Position numbers and translations under genes: made by a program. A stretch of DNA of 7,720 nt from Nocardioides sp. (GTDB taxonomy: Bacteria > Actinomycetota > Actinomycetes > Propionibacteriales > Nocardioidaceae): positions 1-7,720 of the forward strand of contig JAOPXF010000394.1 in NCBI GenBank assembly GCA_025965295.1, in the 5' to 3' direction. The notes under the pieces were generated by a model, which saw only the letters and a list, made by a program, of their open reading frames with translations, made no database searches and was not told where the DNA came from. Positions 1-4,946 of this stretch are shown here, in pieces. Within the stretch, counting starts at the first letter, position 1, and every line of letters begins with the position of its first letter.

Positions 1-31
1 GCGGCAGGTCGGGCTTGGTGAACTTCCTCAT
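1..31 (-). CDS. 5' end of an unidentified leftward gene (partial, 10 codons)
   Basis: An ATG at 31-29 opens a minus-strand frame reading MRKFTKPDLP up to the window edge with no stop. A strong Shine-Dalgarno, GAGGAG (minus strand, 42-37), lies five bases before the ATG, which is the main reason to believe the start. The SD lies inside a hairpin (32-57). Ten residues are too few to name a family and I do not recognise the protein. The gene would be transcribed divergently from the HNH remnant. It could be a chance ATG after a purine run. Confidence 0.4.
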   Translation of the reverse strand, partial: MRKFTKPDLP

Positions 32-57
32 CGCAACTCCTCAAAGAGGGTGTTGCG
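32..57 (-). promoter_or_regulatory. Hairpin occluding the Shine-Dalgarno of the leftward gene
   Basis: On the minus strand CGCAAC (57-52) pairs with GTTGCG (37-32). Inside it CCTC (49-46) pairs with GAGG (42-39) around an AAA loop, giving about 10 bp with a small internal bulge. The 3' arm holds the GAGGAG Shine-Dalgarno, and the ATG begins at the base after the stem. The pairing is directly visible. A role in limiting translation is an inference, and a chance palindrome is possible. Confidence 0.4.
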
Positions 58-72
58 TCACTACCGAGAACC

Positions 73-387
73 CGCCACACCTGCGTGTTCCCCTGGTGCA
101 CCCGCCCTGCCCGCAACACCGTCCCCGGCGAACACGCCGCGGACTGTGACCACATCACCCCACGCGGTCGCGGCGGCCCGACCTGTTCGTGCAACCTCGC
201 ACCCCTGTGCCGCAGGCACCACCGCCTCAAGACCCACGGCGGCTGGACCTATTCGCAACCCGAACGCGGCACCTATGTCTGGTCCAGCCCCCACGGCTAC
301 ACCTACCTACGCAACCACCACGGCACCCTCGACCTCAGCACCGACCTCACCACCCAACACACACAGCAGCGACTCCGAAGAGCCTGA
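73..387 (+). pseudogene. C-terminal remnant of a DUF222/HNH endonuclease-like protein
   Basis: The frame from about 73 to the TGA at 385-387 encodes the C-terminal HNH part of the actinobacterial DUF222 (13E12 repeat-like) family. It shows a CVFPWCTRPAR block, DCDHITP, a CSCNLAPLCRRHHRLKTH core with the H-N-H residues, and the family ending GGWTYSQPERGTYVWSSPHGY. Full proteins have several hundred residues, with the DUF222 domain before HNH. Here the frame is closed by a TGA at 19-21 and resemblance stops around codon 73, so the N-terminal domain is gone. No Shine-Dalgarno precedes the GTG at 85, the only start the family-like part offers. The HNH residues are intact, so the loss looks recent or the piece is a leftover of recombination among family copies. 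A short expressed HNH protein starting at 85 is possible but unlikely. Confidence 0.7.
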
Positions 388-593
388 CCGCCCCGCCACC
401 CCGCCCACCAGCACACGAGCGGGGACATCGGCACGCCCGCACCCCGAACGAGACCAGTCATGACGGGGTTTGGGACCGCAACCACAGACCGGCAACCCAA
501 GGGAACCGCGCGGCCGGAGACAGTCGTAACCAAGCAGCTGTACCGACGCCCACGGCGACCACGTAATCGGGAACCGGGAAGCCGGACGGCGGT
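388..593. other. Intergenic stretch with no recognisable gene
   Basis: Between the HNH remnant and the repeat at the end of uppS I see no frame with coding character, no RNA gene and no clear promoter. Open frames here are low-complexity Pro/Thr/Ala/Arg strings typical of high-GC non-coding sequence. It is probably debris from the same rearrangement that truncated the HNH gene. Confidence 0.5.
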
Positions 594-635
594 GTGGTCT
601 CGACAAGCTCGACCACCGACAGGCGCTCAGGCGCC
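594..635 (-). repeat. Palindromic repeat pair at the uppS 3' end, terminator-like
   Basis: Two dyads lie side by side. GGCGC (622-626) and GCGCC (631-635) flank a four-base loop that contains the uppS stop codon. GTGGTC (594-599) and GACCAC (611-616) flank an 11-base loop. In transcript order (minus strand) the hairpins follow one another at the end of the gene. There is no U-tract, as is common for actinobacterial 3' ends. The second dyad, with its TCGACAAGCTCGACCAC core, resembles short palindromes I recall as frequent between genes in Nocardioides-like genomes. A genome-wide count would settle this. Confidence 0.45.
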
Positions 636-1322
636 CCGGCGAGAGGCGTAGTCCGCCAACGCCCGTTCGAAGTCGCGCTCCGTGAAGGCCGGCCACATCT
701 TCCGACTCACATGGATCTCGGCATGGGAGGTCTGCCACGGGAAGAACCCGGAGAGCCGATGCTCGCCACTGGTGCGGATCACGAGGTCGATCTCCTTCAC
801 CGGTCCGCCGGGCAGGTGCGCGGTGATCGTGTCGACGTCGAGAGAGCCGTTGCGCGAGGACAGCAGTGCCGACCGGATCCCGCGGACCACGTCCTGGCGG
901 CCGTCGTACCCGATGGCGAGCGTGAGGTGCGCCCGTCGGTCACGCGTCTCCTCGACGGCCCGGAGCAGAGCGTCGCGCGACCGGTCGGGCAGCAGCGTCA
1001 GGTCCCCGGAGACGTGGAGGGACCAGGAGCCGGCCGAGCGCGTGACGATCTCCGGGAGCGTGCTGGCCAGCAGGTCGAAGAGGTGCTCGAGCTCCGGTCC
1101 AGGGCGCCTTCGGATGTTGTCGGCGGACAGCACGTAGATGCTCAGGTGCTCGATACCGCGTCGCGAGCACCAGTCCAGGATGCGTCCCACGTGCTCGGCG
1201 CCGTACCGGTGTCCGACGCTCGGGTTGGCGTGCCCGGCCGACCGAGCCCAACGTCGGTTGCCGTCCATGACCAGGCCGACATGTCGGGGCACCGGTCCAG
1301 CGGGCGGGCGCGACCACCTCAC
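627..1322 (-). CDS. uppS: Short cis-prenyltransferase (UPP synthase family)
   Basis: This is a 231-residue cis-prenyltransferase, an enzyme that condenses isopentenyl diphosphate with an allylic diphosphate to make Z-polyprenyl diphosphates such as the undecaprenyl carrier lipid. Near the N-terminus HVGLVMDGNRRWAR carries the catalytic Asp20. LSADNIRRRP matches the substrate-binding FSSENW-type motif. RTSGEHRLSGF supplies Arg183, Arg189 and Ser191, and Glu202 in AEIHV matches the Mg-binding Glu. These four have the same spacing as E. coli UppS Arg194, Arg200, Ser202 and Glu213. The GTG at 1322 overlaps the GNAT stop as GTGA and has GGAG eight bases upstream. The segment after the first motif reads GHANPSVGH, one residue longer than in E. 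coli and without the Arg that binds the allylic pyrophosphate there (Arg39). Chain length and product are therefore uncertain, and it may be a paralogue of the housekeeping synthase. Confidence 0.88.
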   Translation of the reverse strand: MRWSRPPAGPVPRHVGLVMDGNRRWARSAGHANPSVGHRYGAEHVGRILDWCSRRGIEHLSIYVLSADNIRRRPGPELEHLFDLLASTLPEIVTRSAGSWSLHVSGDLTLLPDRSRDALLRAVEETRDRRAHLTLAIGYDGRQDVVRGIRSALLSSRNGSLDVDTITAHLPGGPVKEIDLVIRTSGEHRLSGFFPWQTSHAEIHVSRKMWPAFTERDFERALADYASRRGA

Positions 1323-1801
1323 GAGCGCCACTCCAGTTGCACCTCGGTGTCGGTGCCGCCGACCTCGACGAAGCCGAGCCGCTCGTACAGCGCCCGGGCG
1401 CGCGGGTTGTCCCGCTCCACGCTGACGCGCGCGGGGAGGCCGTCGTCGCGGGCCTCGACCAAGAACTGCTCGATCAGGTGCGTGCCGAGGCCGTGTCCCT
1501 GGTGGGCCGGGAGGATCTGGATGCCGGCGAGCTCGCGATGGTCCGGTGCCCGCACCACCCGCATCCGGCCGGCACGCTCGCCGTCGATCTCGATGACGTA
1601 CGACGTGCTGTGCTCGACGCGTCCCTCGACCTGGTCGATGGTCCACTCGGCGAAGCCGGTGCGGTACTCCCGCTCGTCGAAGTCGTCCGGCAGCCGACCC
1701 TGGGCCCGCGTCGTCACGACGACGACGTCGGTCAGGAAGCCCACGTCGTGCTCGGTCGCGGGCCGGACGTTCAGCGACGGGTTCGGCCCGACGGGCGGCA
1801 T
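1319..1801 (-). CDS. GNAT family N-acetyltransferase
   Basis: From the ATG at 1801 this is a 160-residue single-domain GNAT protein, expected to move an acetyl group from acetyl-CoA to an unknown amine. It opens with a typical LNVRPATEHD strand. The acetyl-CoA pyrophosphate loop is IQILPAHQGHGLGTHLI (QGHGLG at 101-106), and motif B is ERDNPRARALYERLGF near residues 129-144. Its TGA overlaps the GTG of the cis-prenyltransferase by four bases, so the two are probably translated together. No Shine-Dalgarno precedes the ATG. An in-frame GTG at 1807-1805 begins six bases after a TACCGT hexamer, so the true start may be that GTG on a leaderless mRNA, adding two residues. The substrate cannot be read from the sequence. 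Confidence 0.87.
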   Translation of the reverse strand: MPPVGPNPSLNVRPATEHDVGFLTDVVVVTTRAQGRLPDDFDEREYRTGFAEWTIDQVEGRVEHSTSYVIEIDGERAGRMRVVRAPDHRELAGIQILPAHQGHGLGTHLIEQFLVEARDDGLPARVSVERDNPRARALYERLGFVEVGGTDTEVQLEWRS

Positions 1802-1813
1802 GGTCACGACTGG

Positions 1814-1819
1814 ACGGTA
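1814..1819 (-). promoter_or_regulatory. Candidate -10 of a leaderless promoter for the GNAT-uppS pair
   Basis: TACCGT on the minus strand fits the actinobacterial TANNNT -10. Six bases separate it from the GTG at 1807, which would place the transcription start on the start codon. No convincing -35 lies at 17-18 bases. Leaderless mRNAs are common in actinobacteria, and the gene lacks a Shine-Dalgarno, which agrees. Confidence 0.45.
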
Positions 1820-1856
1820 CGTCGACCGGCGTCGCTGCGCTGTCTTTCGCCGCACC

Positions 1857-1904
1857 GGGTTTCGACACGAGCACATCAGCGGCTCCGCTTGCGGGAGGCG
1901 AACC
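1857..1904. repeat. Imperfect palindrome in the divergent GNAT/VOC spacer
   Basis: GGTTTCG (1858-1864) near the left end pairs imperfectly with CGAACC (1899-1904). Within it AGCGG CT CCGCT forms a second small dyad. The GGTTTCGACAcGAGC-like edge resembles intergenic palindromes I recall from Nocardioides-type genomes. It lies between divergent start codons, so it could equally hold operator sites. The function is unknown. Confidence 0.3.
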
Positions 1905-1924
1905 GCGAGGGCCAGCATCGCCCC

Positions 1925-2296
1925 ATGAGGATTGTCCAGATCGCCCAGCACGCCGACGACCTCGAAAGGGCCACCGCGTTCTACGCCGACCTCCTGGGCA
2001 CGGCGCCGACCGCGACGTACGACCCCCCGGGGCTGGTCTTCTTCGACCTGGACGGCGTGCGGCTGCTGCTCGAACGCGGCGCGCCCAGCGGGCTGCACTA
2101 CCTGGCCGTGGACGACATCGACGCAACGGTCGAGCGGCTCCGGTCGGCGGGGGTCACGGTGGAGGGGGAGCCACACGTGATCTTCGGCCACGACGACGCC
2201 ACTCTCGGCCCGGCCGGGACCGACGAGTGGATGGCGTTCGTGCGCGACTCGGAGGGAAACCTCGTCGGGCTCGTCGAGCAGCGTCCACGCACCTGA
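1925..2296 (+). CDS. VOC superfamily (glyoxalase/bleomycin-resistance fold) protein
   Basis: This is a 123-residue protein with two beta-alpha-beta-beta-beta halves of the vicinal oxygen chelate fold. HADDLERATAFYADLLG opens the first half, and LHYLAVDDIDATVERLRSAGV opens the second. The canonical metal ligands all appear present: His9, Glu50 (LLLE), His58 (LHYL) and Glu118 (GLVE), the H-E-H-E pattern of glyoxalase I-type enzymes. It is therefore probably a metal-dependent lyase, isomerase or binding protein; the substrate is not readable. The ATG at 1925 is the first start consistent with the fold. A GAGGG lies about 13 bases upstream, too far to be a good ribosome site. The GDPD gene follows after 16 bp on the same strand, which suggests co-transcription. 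It is divergent from the GNAT-uppS pair. Confidence 0.85.
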   Translation: MRIVQIAQHADDLERATAFYADLLGTAPTATYDPPGLVFFDLDGVRLLLERGAPSGLHYLAVDDIDATVERLRSAGVTVEGEPHVIFGHDDATLGPAGTDEWMAFVRDSEGNLVGLVEQRPRT

Positions 2297-2312
2297 CGCG
2301 CGACCGGCAACA

Positions 2313-3101
2313 ATGGACGCCATGAGGCCCCAGGTCGTCGCGCACCGTGGTGCCAGCCATGAGAACGCCGAGCACACTCTCCGGGCCTACATCGCCGCGC
2401 TCGACGAGGGCGCCGAGGGGCTCGAGGCCGACGTCCGCCTGACCGCCGACGGCCACCTCGTCTGCGTCCACGACCGCGACCTGCGTCGTACGGCGAGCAA
2501 CCGCGGCATCATCTCCACGATGGAGCTGGCGGAGCTCGACCAGCTGGACTTCGCGTCCTGGAAGAACCCCTGGGCCGAGCTCGACGACGAGGCGCCGGCC
2601 CTCGACGAGGACCTCGACAAGGTGCTCACGCTGCGCAAGCTGCTGGAGACGGCCGCCGACTACGACCGCCGGGTCGAGATCGCCATCGAGACCAAGCACC
2701 CCACCCGCTACGGCGGCCTGGTCGAGCGGCGCGTCGTCGACATGCTGCGCGACTTCGGCTGGGGCGGCCTCGGCTCGCCGGCGCGGGTGATGAGCTTCTC
2801 CTGGTCCGCGCTCCAGCGGGTGGAGCGGATGGCGCCCGGCCTGCCGGTGGTGATCCTGGTGGAGCGGGCGCACCACTGGCCGATGCTGCGCCGGGTGATC
2901 GGCGACGACTGGATCGTGGGGCCCGGCATCAAGGAGCTCCAGGAGCATCCGAAGTTCGCCCGGCGGCTCGCGAGGAGTGGCCACGACCTGCACGTCTGGA
3001 CGGTCAACACACCAGCGGAGCTGGAGACCTGCCTGGAGCTCGGCGCCAGGGCCGTCATCAGCGACCGACCGGCGTACATGCTGGAGCTGCTCGGCGTATA
3101 G
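2313..3101 (+). CDS. Glycerophosphodiester phosphodiesterase (cytosolic, GDPD family)
   Basis: This 262-residue GDPD hydrolyses glycerophosphodiesters from phospholipid turnover to glycerol 3-phosphate and an alcohol. The family's TIM-barrel active site is visible: VVAHRG (His11, Arg12), LEADVRL (Glu38, Asp40), VCVHDRDL (His53, general acid/base) and the metal-site strand IAIETKHP. The C-terminal strands LHVWTVNTPAEL and GARAVISDRPAYMLELL are typical of the family. There is no signal peptide or membrane segment, so it should act in the cytosol, and the length is normal. The start is uncertain: the ATG at 2313 and the in-frame ATG at 2322 (MRPQVVAHRG) both lack a Shine-Dalgarno. It lies 16 bp after the VOC gene and 10 bp before the DUF5926 gene, in one probable transcription unit. 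Confidence 0.93.
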   Translation: MDAMRPQVVAHRGASHENAEHTLRAYIAALDEGAEGLEADVRLTADGHLVCVHDRDLRRTASNRGIISTMELAELDQLDFASWKNPWAELDDEAPALDEDLDKVLTLRKLLETAADYDRRVEIAIETKHPTRYGGLVERRVVDMLRDFGWGGLGSPARVMSFSWSALQRVERMAPGLPVVILVERAHHWPMLRRVIGDDWIVGPGIKELQEHPKFARRLARSGHDLHVWTVNTPAELETCLELGARAVISDRPAYMLELLGV

Positions 3102-3104
3102 GTT
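3099..3104 (+). promoter_or_regulatory. Candidate -10 of a leaderless promoter for the DUF5926 gene
   Basis: TAGGTT fits TANNNT, overlaps the GDPD stop codon and ends seven bases before the ATG at 3112, so transcription could start at the ATG itself. The gene has no Shine-Dalgarno. Read-through from GDPD is equally possible. Confidence 0.4.
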
Positions 3105-3111
3105 CGCGGCC

Positions 3112-4038
3112 ATGGGAAAGAGCTCTCGCACCAAGACCCGTGACCAGGCGCCGGCGGCCGGCGAGGTCGGCCCCCGCCAGCCGTGCCCGTGCGGCTCGGG
3201 ACGGCGCTACAAGGCCTGCCACGGCGCCGCCGGTGGCGCGCCCGCCGTCTTCGTCAACCGGCCGTTCGAGGGGCTGCCGTCGGAGTGCGACGTCGTCGCG
3301 CTGCGCGAGCTGGTGCCGGCGGCCACCGCACCCCTGACGCTGAAGGACGGCAAGACCGTCCAGCTCTGCTCGCTGCTGCCGATGGCCGCGCCCGCGATGG
3401 TGCGCGACAGCGGTGAGATCTGGCTCGGCCTCCAGGTGCAGCACAACTTCGGCGACCCCGCCCGCGACCTGGGCGCCGTGCTGCTCAAGGCGCTCGACGC
3501 CGAGCCCGGGATCGTCGGTCTCACCGACGACCCCGGCGCCGGCCCCCGCCTGCAGGACCTCGTGACGGGCGACTCGCTCGACATCACCGTCCACGAGGGC
3601 TTCGACTACTGGATCGCCGACGTCGAGGATCGGTCCGGCATGGCGGCCGCGCTCGAGCAGGCCAACGAGGCGGCGTCGCCGACGGCCCGGCTGACGTCCG
3701 TCGAGGCGGCGTACTGGACCAACGTCGGTCCCAAGGAGCACCTGCGCTGGGTGATGCCGGAGCCCGAGGACCGGCTCCTCGACGCGCTGGCCCGCCTGCA
3801 CGCGGCCGGGCGCGACGAACTGGTGCCCGGCTCCCGTTTCGTGGGGATGTTCCGCGCGCACGGGCTGCTCGCCCCCGTGTGGGACCTCCCGGTCGGCACC
3901 GGGCCGGAGCCCCTCGAGGAGCCGGCCGAGGCGTTCGCGAAGCAGCTCCAGGAGGCGCTGGCCGACGACACCGCCCTGAGCGCCGAGCAGCGCTCGGCCC
4001 GGTCCGGGCTGGCCAACCGCCAGGTGACCATCCGCTGA
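3112..4038 (+). CDS. DUF5926 family protein with N-terminal SEC-C zinc motif
   Basis: This 308-residue protein has a basic N-terminus followed by a SEC-C motif, CPCGSGRRYKACH, with Cys25, Cys27, Cys36 and His37 as the zinc ligands. SEC-C motifs occur at the end of SecA and in many unrelated proteins, so the motif does not imply secretion. The rest matches what I recall of the actinobacterial DUF5926 family: VNRPFEGLPSECD, ALRELVPAATAPLTL, the AAYW block, HLRWVMPEPEDRLLDALARLHAAG, a FRAHGLLAPVWDLP block, and a closing GLANRQVTI. The molecular function of the family is not known to me. No membrane segment or signal peptide is seen. The gene follows GDPD by 10 bp, an arrangement I believe recurs in other actinobacteria. 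The ATG at 3112 is the only start that keeps a normal N-terminus. Confidence 0.88.
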   Translation: MGKSSRTKTRDQAPAAGEVGPRQPCPCGSGRRYKACHGAAGGAPAVFVNRPFEGLPSECDVVALRELVPAATAPLTLKDGKTVQLCSLLPMAAPAMVRDSGEIWLGLQVQHNFGDPARDLGAVLLKALDAEPGIVGLTDDPGAGPRLQDLVTGDSLDITVHEGFDYWIADVEDRSGMAAALEQANEAASPTARLTSVEAAYWTNVGPKEHLRWVMPEPEDRLLDALARLHAAGRDELVPGSRFVGMFRAHGLLAPVWDLPVGTGPEPLEEPAEAFAKQLQEALADDTALSAEQRSARSGLANRQVTIR

Positions 4039-4077
4039 TCCGATCCGCAGGTCACGTGGGTCACACGAGTTCGTCGG

Positions 4078-4099
4078 GGGAACCGGTTGTGCCGGTCCC
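4078..4099 (+). terminator. GC-rich hairpin after the DUF5926 gene
   Basis: GGG-A-ACCGG (4078-4086) pairs with CCGGTCCC (4092-4099), giving eight base pairs with one bulged A and a five-base loop, 40 bp past the stop codon. The nearest T-run (ATTTT, 4113-4117) lies about 14 bases further on, so it is not a classical intrinsic terminator. It also overlaps the -35 of the lepB promoter and could be an operator. Confidence 0.35.
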
Positions 4100-4115
4100 A
4101 GCAGTCCCGTAGATT
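4087..4115 (+). promoter_or_regulatory. lepB promoter (-35 TTGTGC, 17-bp spacer, -10 TAGATT)
   Basis: TTGTGC (4087-4092) and TAGATT (4110-4115) are 17 bp apart, a good fit to the actinobacterial housekeeping sigma factor. The predicted transcription start is about 4121-4123, giving a leader near 100 nt. That makes the in-frame TTG at 4116 untranscribed and rules it out as a start. Confidence 0.6.
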
Positions 4116-4122
4116 TTGCGTG

Positions 4123-4160
4123 CCCGGTCGTTGTTGTCTCCCCCGTCGACAACGGCCGGG
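4123..4160 (+). promoter_or_regulatory. Hairpin at the predicted 5' end of the lepB mRNA
   Basis: CCCGGTCGTTGT (4123-4134) pairs with ACAACGGCCGGG (4149-4160) over 12 positions, one of them G-U, around a 14-base loop containing CTCCCCC. It begins within a couple of bases of the predicted transcription start. A second small stem, CGGTG/CACCG with loop TGGGG, lies at 4189-4203. Known 5'-terminal stems stabilise mRNA, and that role here is an inference. Because no T-run follows, a terminator is less likely. Confidence 0.45.
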
Positions 4161-4220
4161 CTTCTACATTTCTCCAGTGCCTCGAGCTCGGTGTGGGGCA
4201 CCGCCGATCGGGGGACCCAC

Positions 4221-4943
4221 GTGAAGTCGAGCAGCGAGTCCGCGCGTCGCAGGCTCTCCTGGTGGCAGGAGGGCGTCCTGCTGCTGGTGGTCGCGGTCGT
4301 CCTTGCCGTCGTGATCAAGGCGCTCCTCGTCCAGGCCTTCTACATCCCCTCCGAGTCGATGGAGCCGGGCCTCGTCAAGGAGGATCGGATCCTCGTGCAG
4401 AAGGTGTCCTACTGGGGCGGCGGTTCCCCACAGCGAGGTGACGTGGTGGTCTTCGAGGACCCGGGCGGTTGGCTCGACGAGGCCGACGCCGCCGGCTCGA
4501 CCAACGCGCTCACGCGCGCGCTGACCCGGATCGGGCTCTACCCTGCGGGCGGGCACCTGGTGAAGCGGGTGATCGGTGTTGCCGGCGACACGATCGTCTG
4601 CTGCGACGAGGAGGGCCGCCTGTCGGTCAACGGCGAGACCCTCGACGAGGACGACTACATCGCCCCCCAGCGGCGGTGCAACGGCCCGATGACCGGCACC
4701 TGCGACTGGACCGCCGGACCCGTGCCCGAGGGGCGCGTCTTCGTGATGGGCGACAACCGCAACGACTCCCGGGACTCGACGGTCCACATGTTGCAGTTCT
4801 CCCCGTCGACGTACGTCGCCGGCGCGGAGTTCGTCGACACCGACCTGGTGGTGGGCCGGGTGTTCGCGCTGATCTGGCCGCGCGACCACGCCACGCTCCT
4901 GCACCGGCCGCCGACGTTCGAGGGCGTGCCGGACGCGCCCTGA
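4221..4943 (+). CDS. lepB: Signal peptidase I
   Basis: This is a 240-residue type I signal peptidase, the membrane serine protease that removes signal peptides from exported proteins on the outer face of the cytoplasmic membrane. A short basic cytoplasmic end (RRR at 9-11) precedes one membrane segment at about 18-37. Then come the S26 family boxes: PSESMEPG with nucleophile Ser46, RGDVVVF, KRVIGVAGD with the general-base Lys115, and MGDNRNDSRDS. All catalytic residues are present. A Cys-Cys pair after box D (IVCCDEEG) and another Cys pair (RRCNG, GTCDW) may form disulfides outside the cell. The GTG at 4221 has GGGGGA five bases upstream; an in-frame GTG at 4191 is a weaker alternative. It converges on the adenylate cyclase gene with only 3 bp between stops. 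A second lepB elsewhere in the genome is common in this group. Confidence 0.95.
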   Translation: MKSSSESARRRLSWWQEGVLLLVVAVVLAVVIKALLVQAFYIPSESMEPGLVKEDRILVQKVSYWGGGSPQRGDVVVFEDPGGWLDEADAAGSTNALTRALTRIGLYPAGGHLVKRVIGVAGDTIVCCDEEGRLSVNGETLDEDDYIAPQRRCNGPMTGTCDWTAGPVPEGRVFVMGDNRNDSRDSTVHMLQFSPSTYVAGAEFVDTDLVVGRVFALIWPRDHATLLHRPPTFEGVPDAP

Positions 4944-4946
4944 GGG

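Larger units (their letters stand above)
4052..4224. repeat. 11-bp inverted repeat bracketing the lepB control region
   Basis: TCACGTGGGTC at 4052-4062 is the exact reverse complement of GACCCACGTGA at 4214-4224. The arms sit at the two ends of the DUF5926-lepB spacer, outside the promoter, and the right arm covers the lepB GTG start. Each contains the CACGTG palindrome. Chance is not excluded in DNA this GC-rich. Confidence 0.4.

Noticed and set aside
594..1928. 444-codon plus-strand frame opposite uppS and GNAT
   Set aside because: Low-complexity Arg/Ser/Pro product, antisense to two recognisable genes; a frame shadow of high-GC DNA.
627..2126. Long open minus-strand frame running on from uppS through GNAT toward the VOC gene (499 codons)
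   Set aside because: Only the last 231 codons match a family. The rest is Arg/Pro/Gly-rich shadow translation of the GNAT and VOC genes, and a GTG start with a Shine-Dalgarno lies at 1322.
3112..3240. Reading the SEC-C protein as a SecA-related translocase part
   Set aside because: Only the short zinc motif is shared; no helicase motifs are present, and the rest fits DUF5926.
4116..4220. Upstream in-frame TTG start for lepB
   Set aside because: It lies on the -10 element and before the predicted transcription start; the extra residues look non-coding and GTG 4221 has a better ribosome site.
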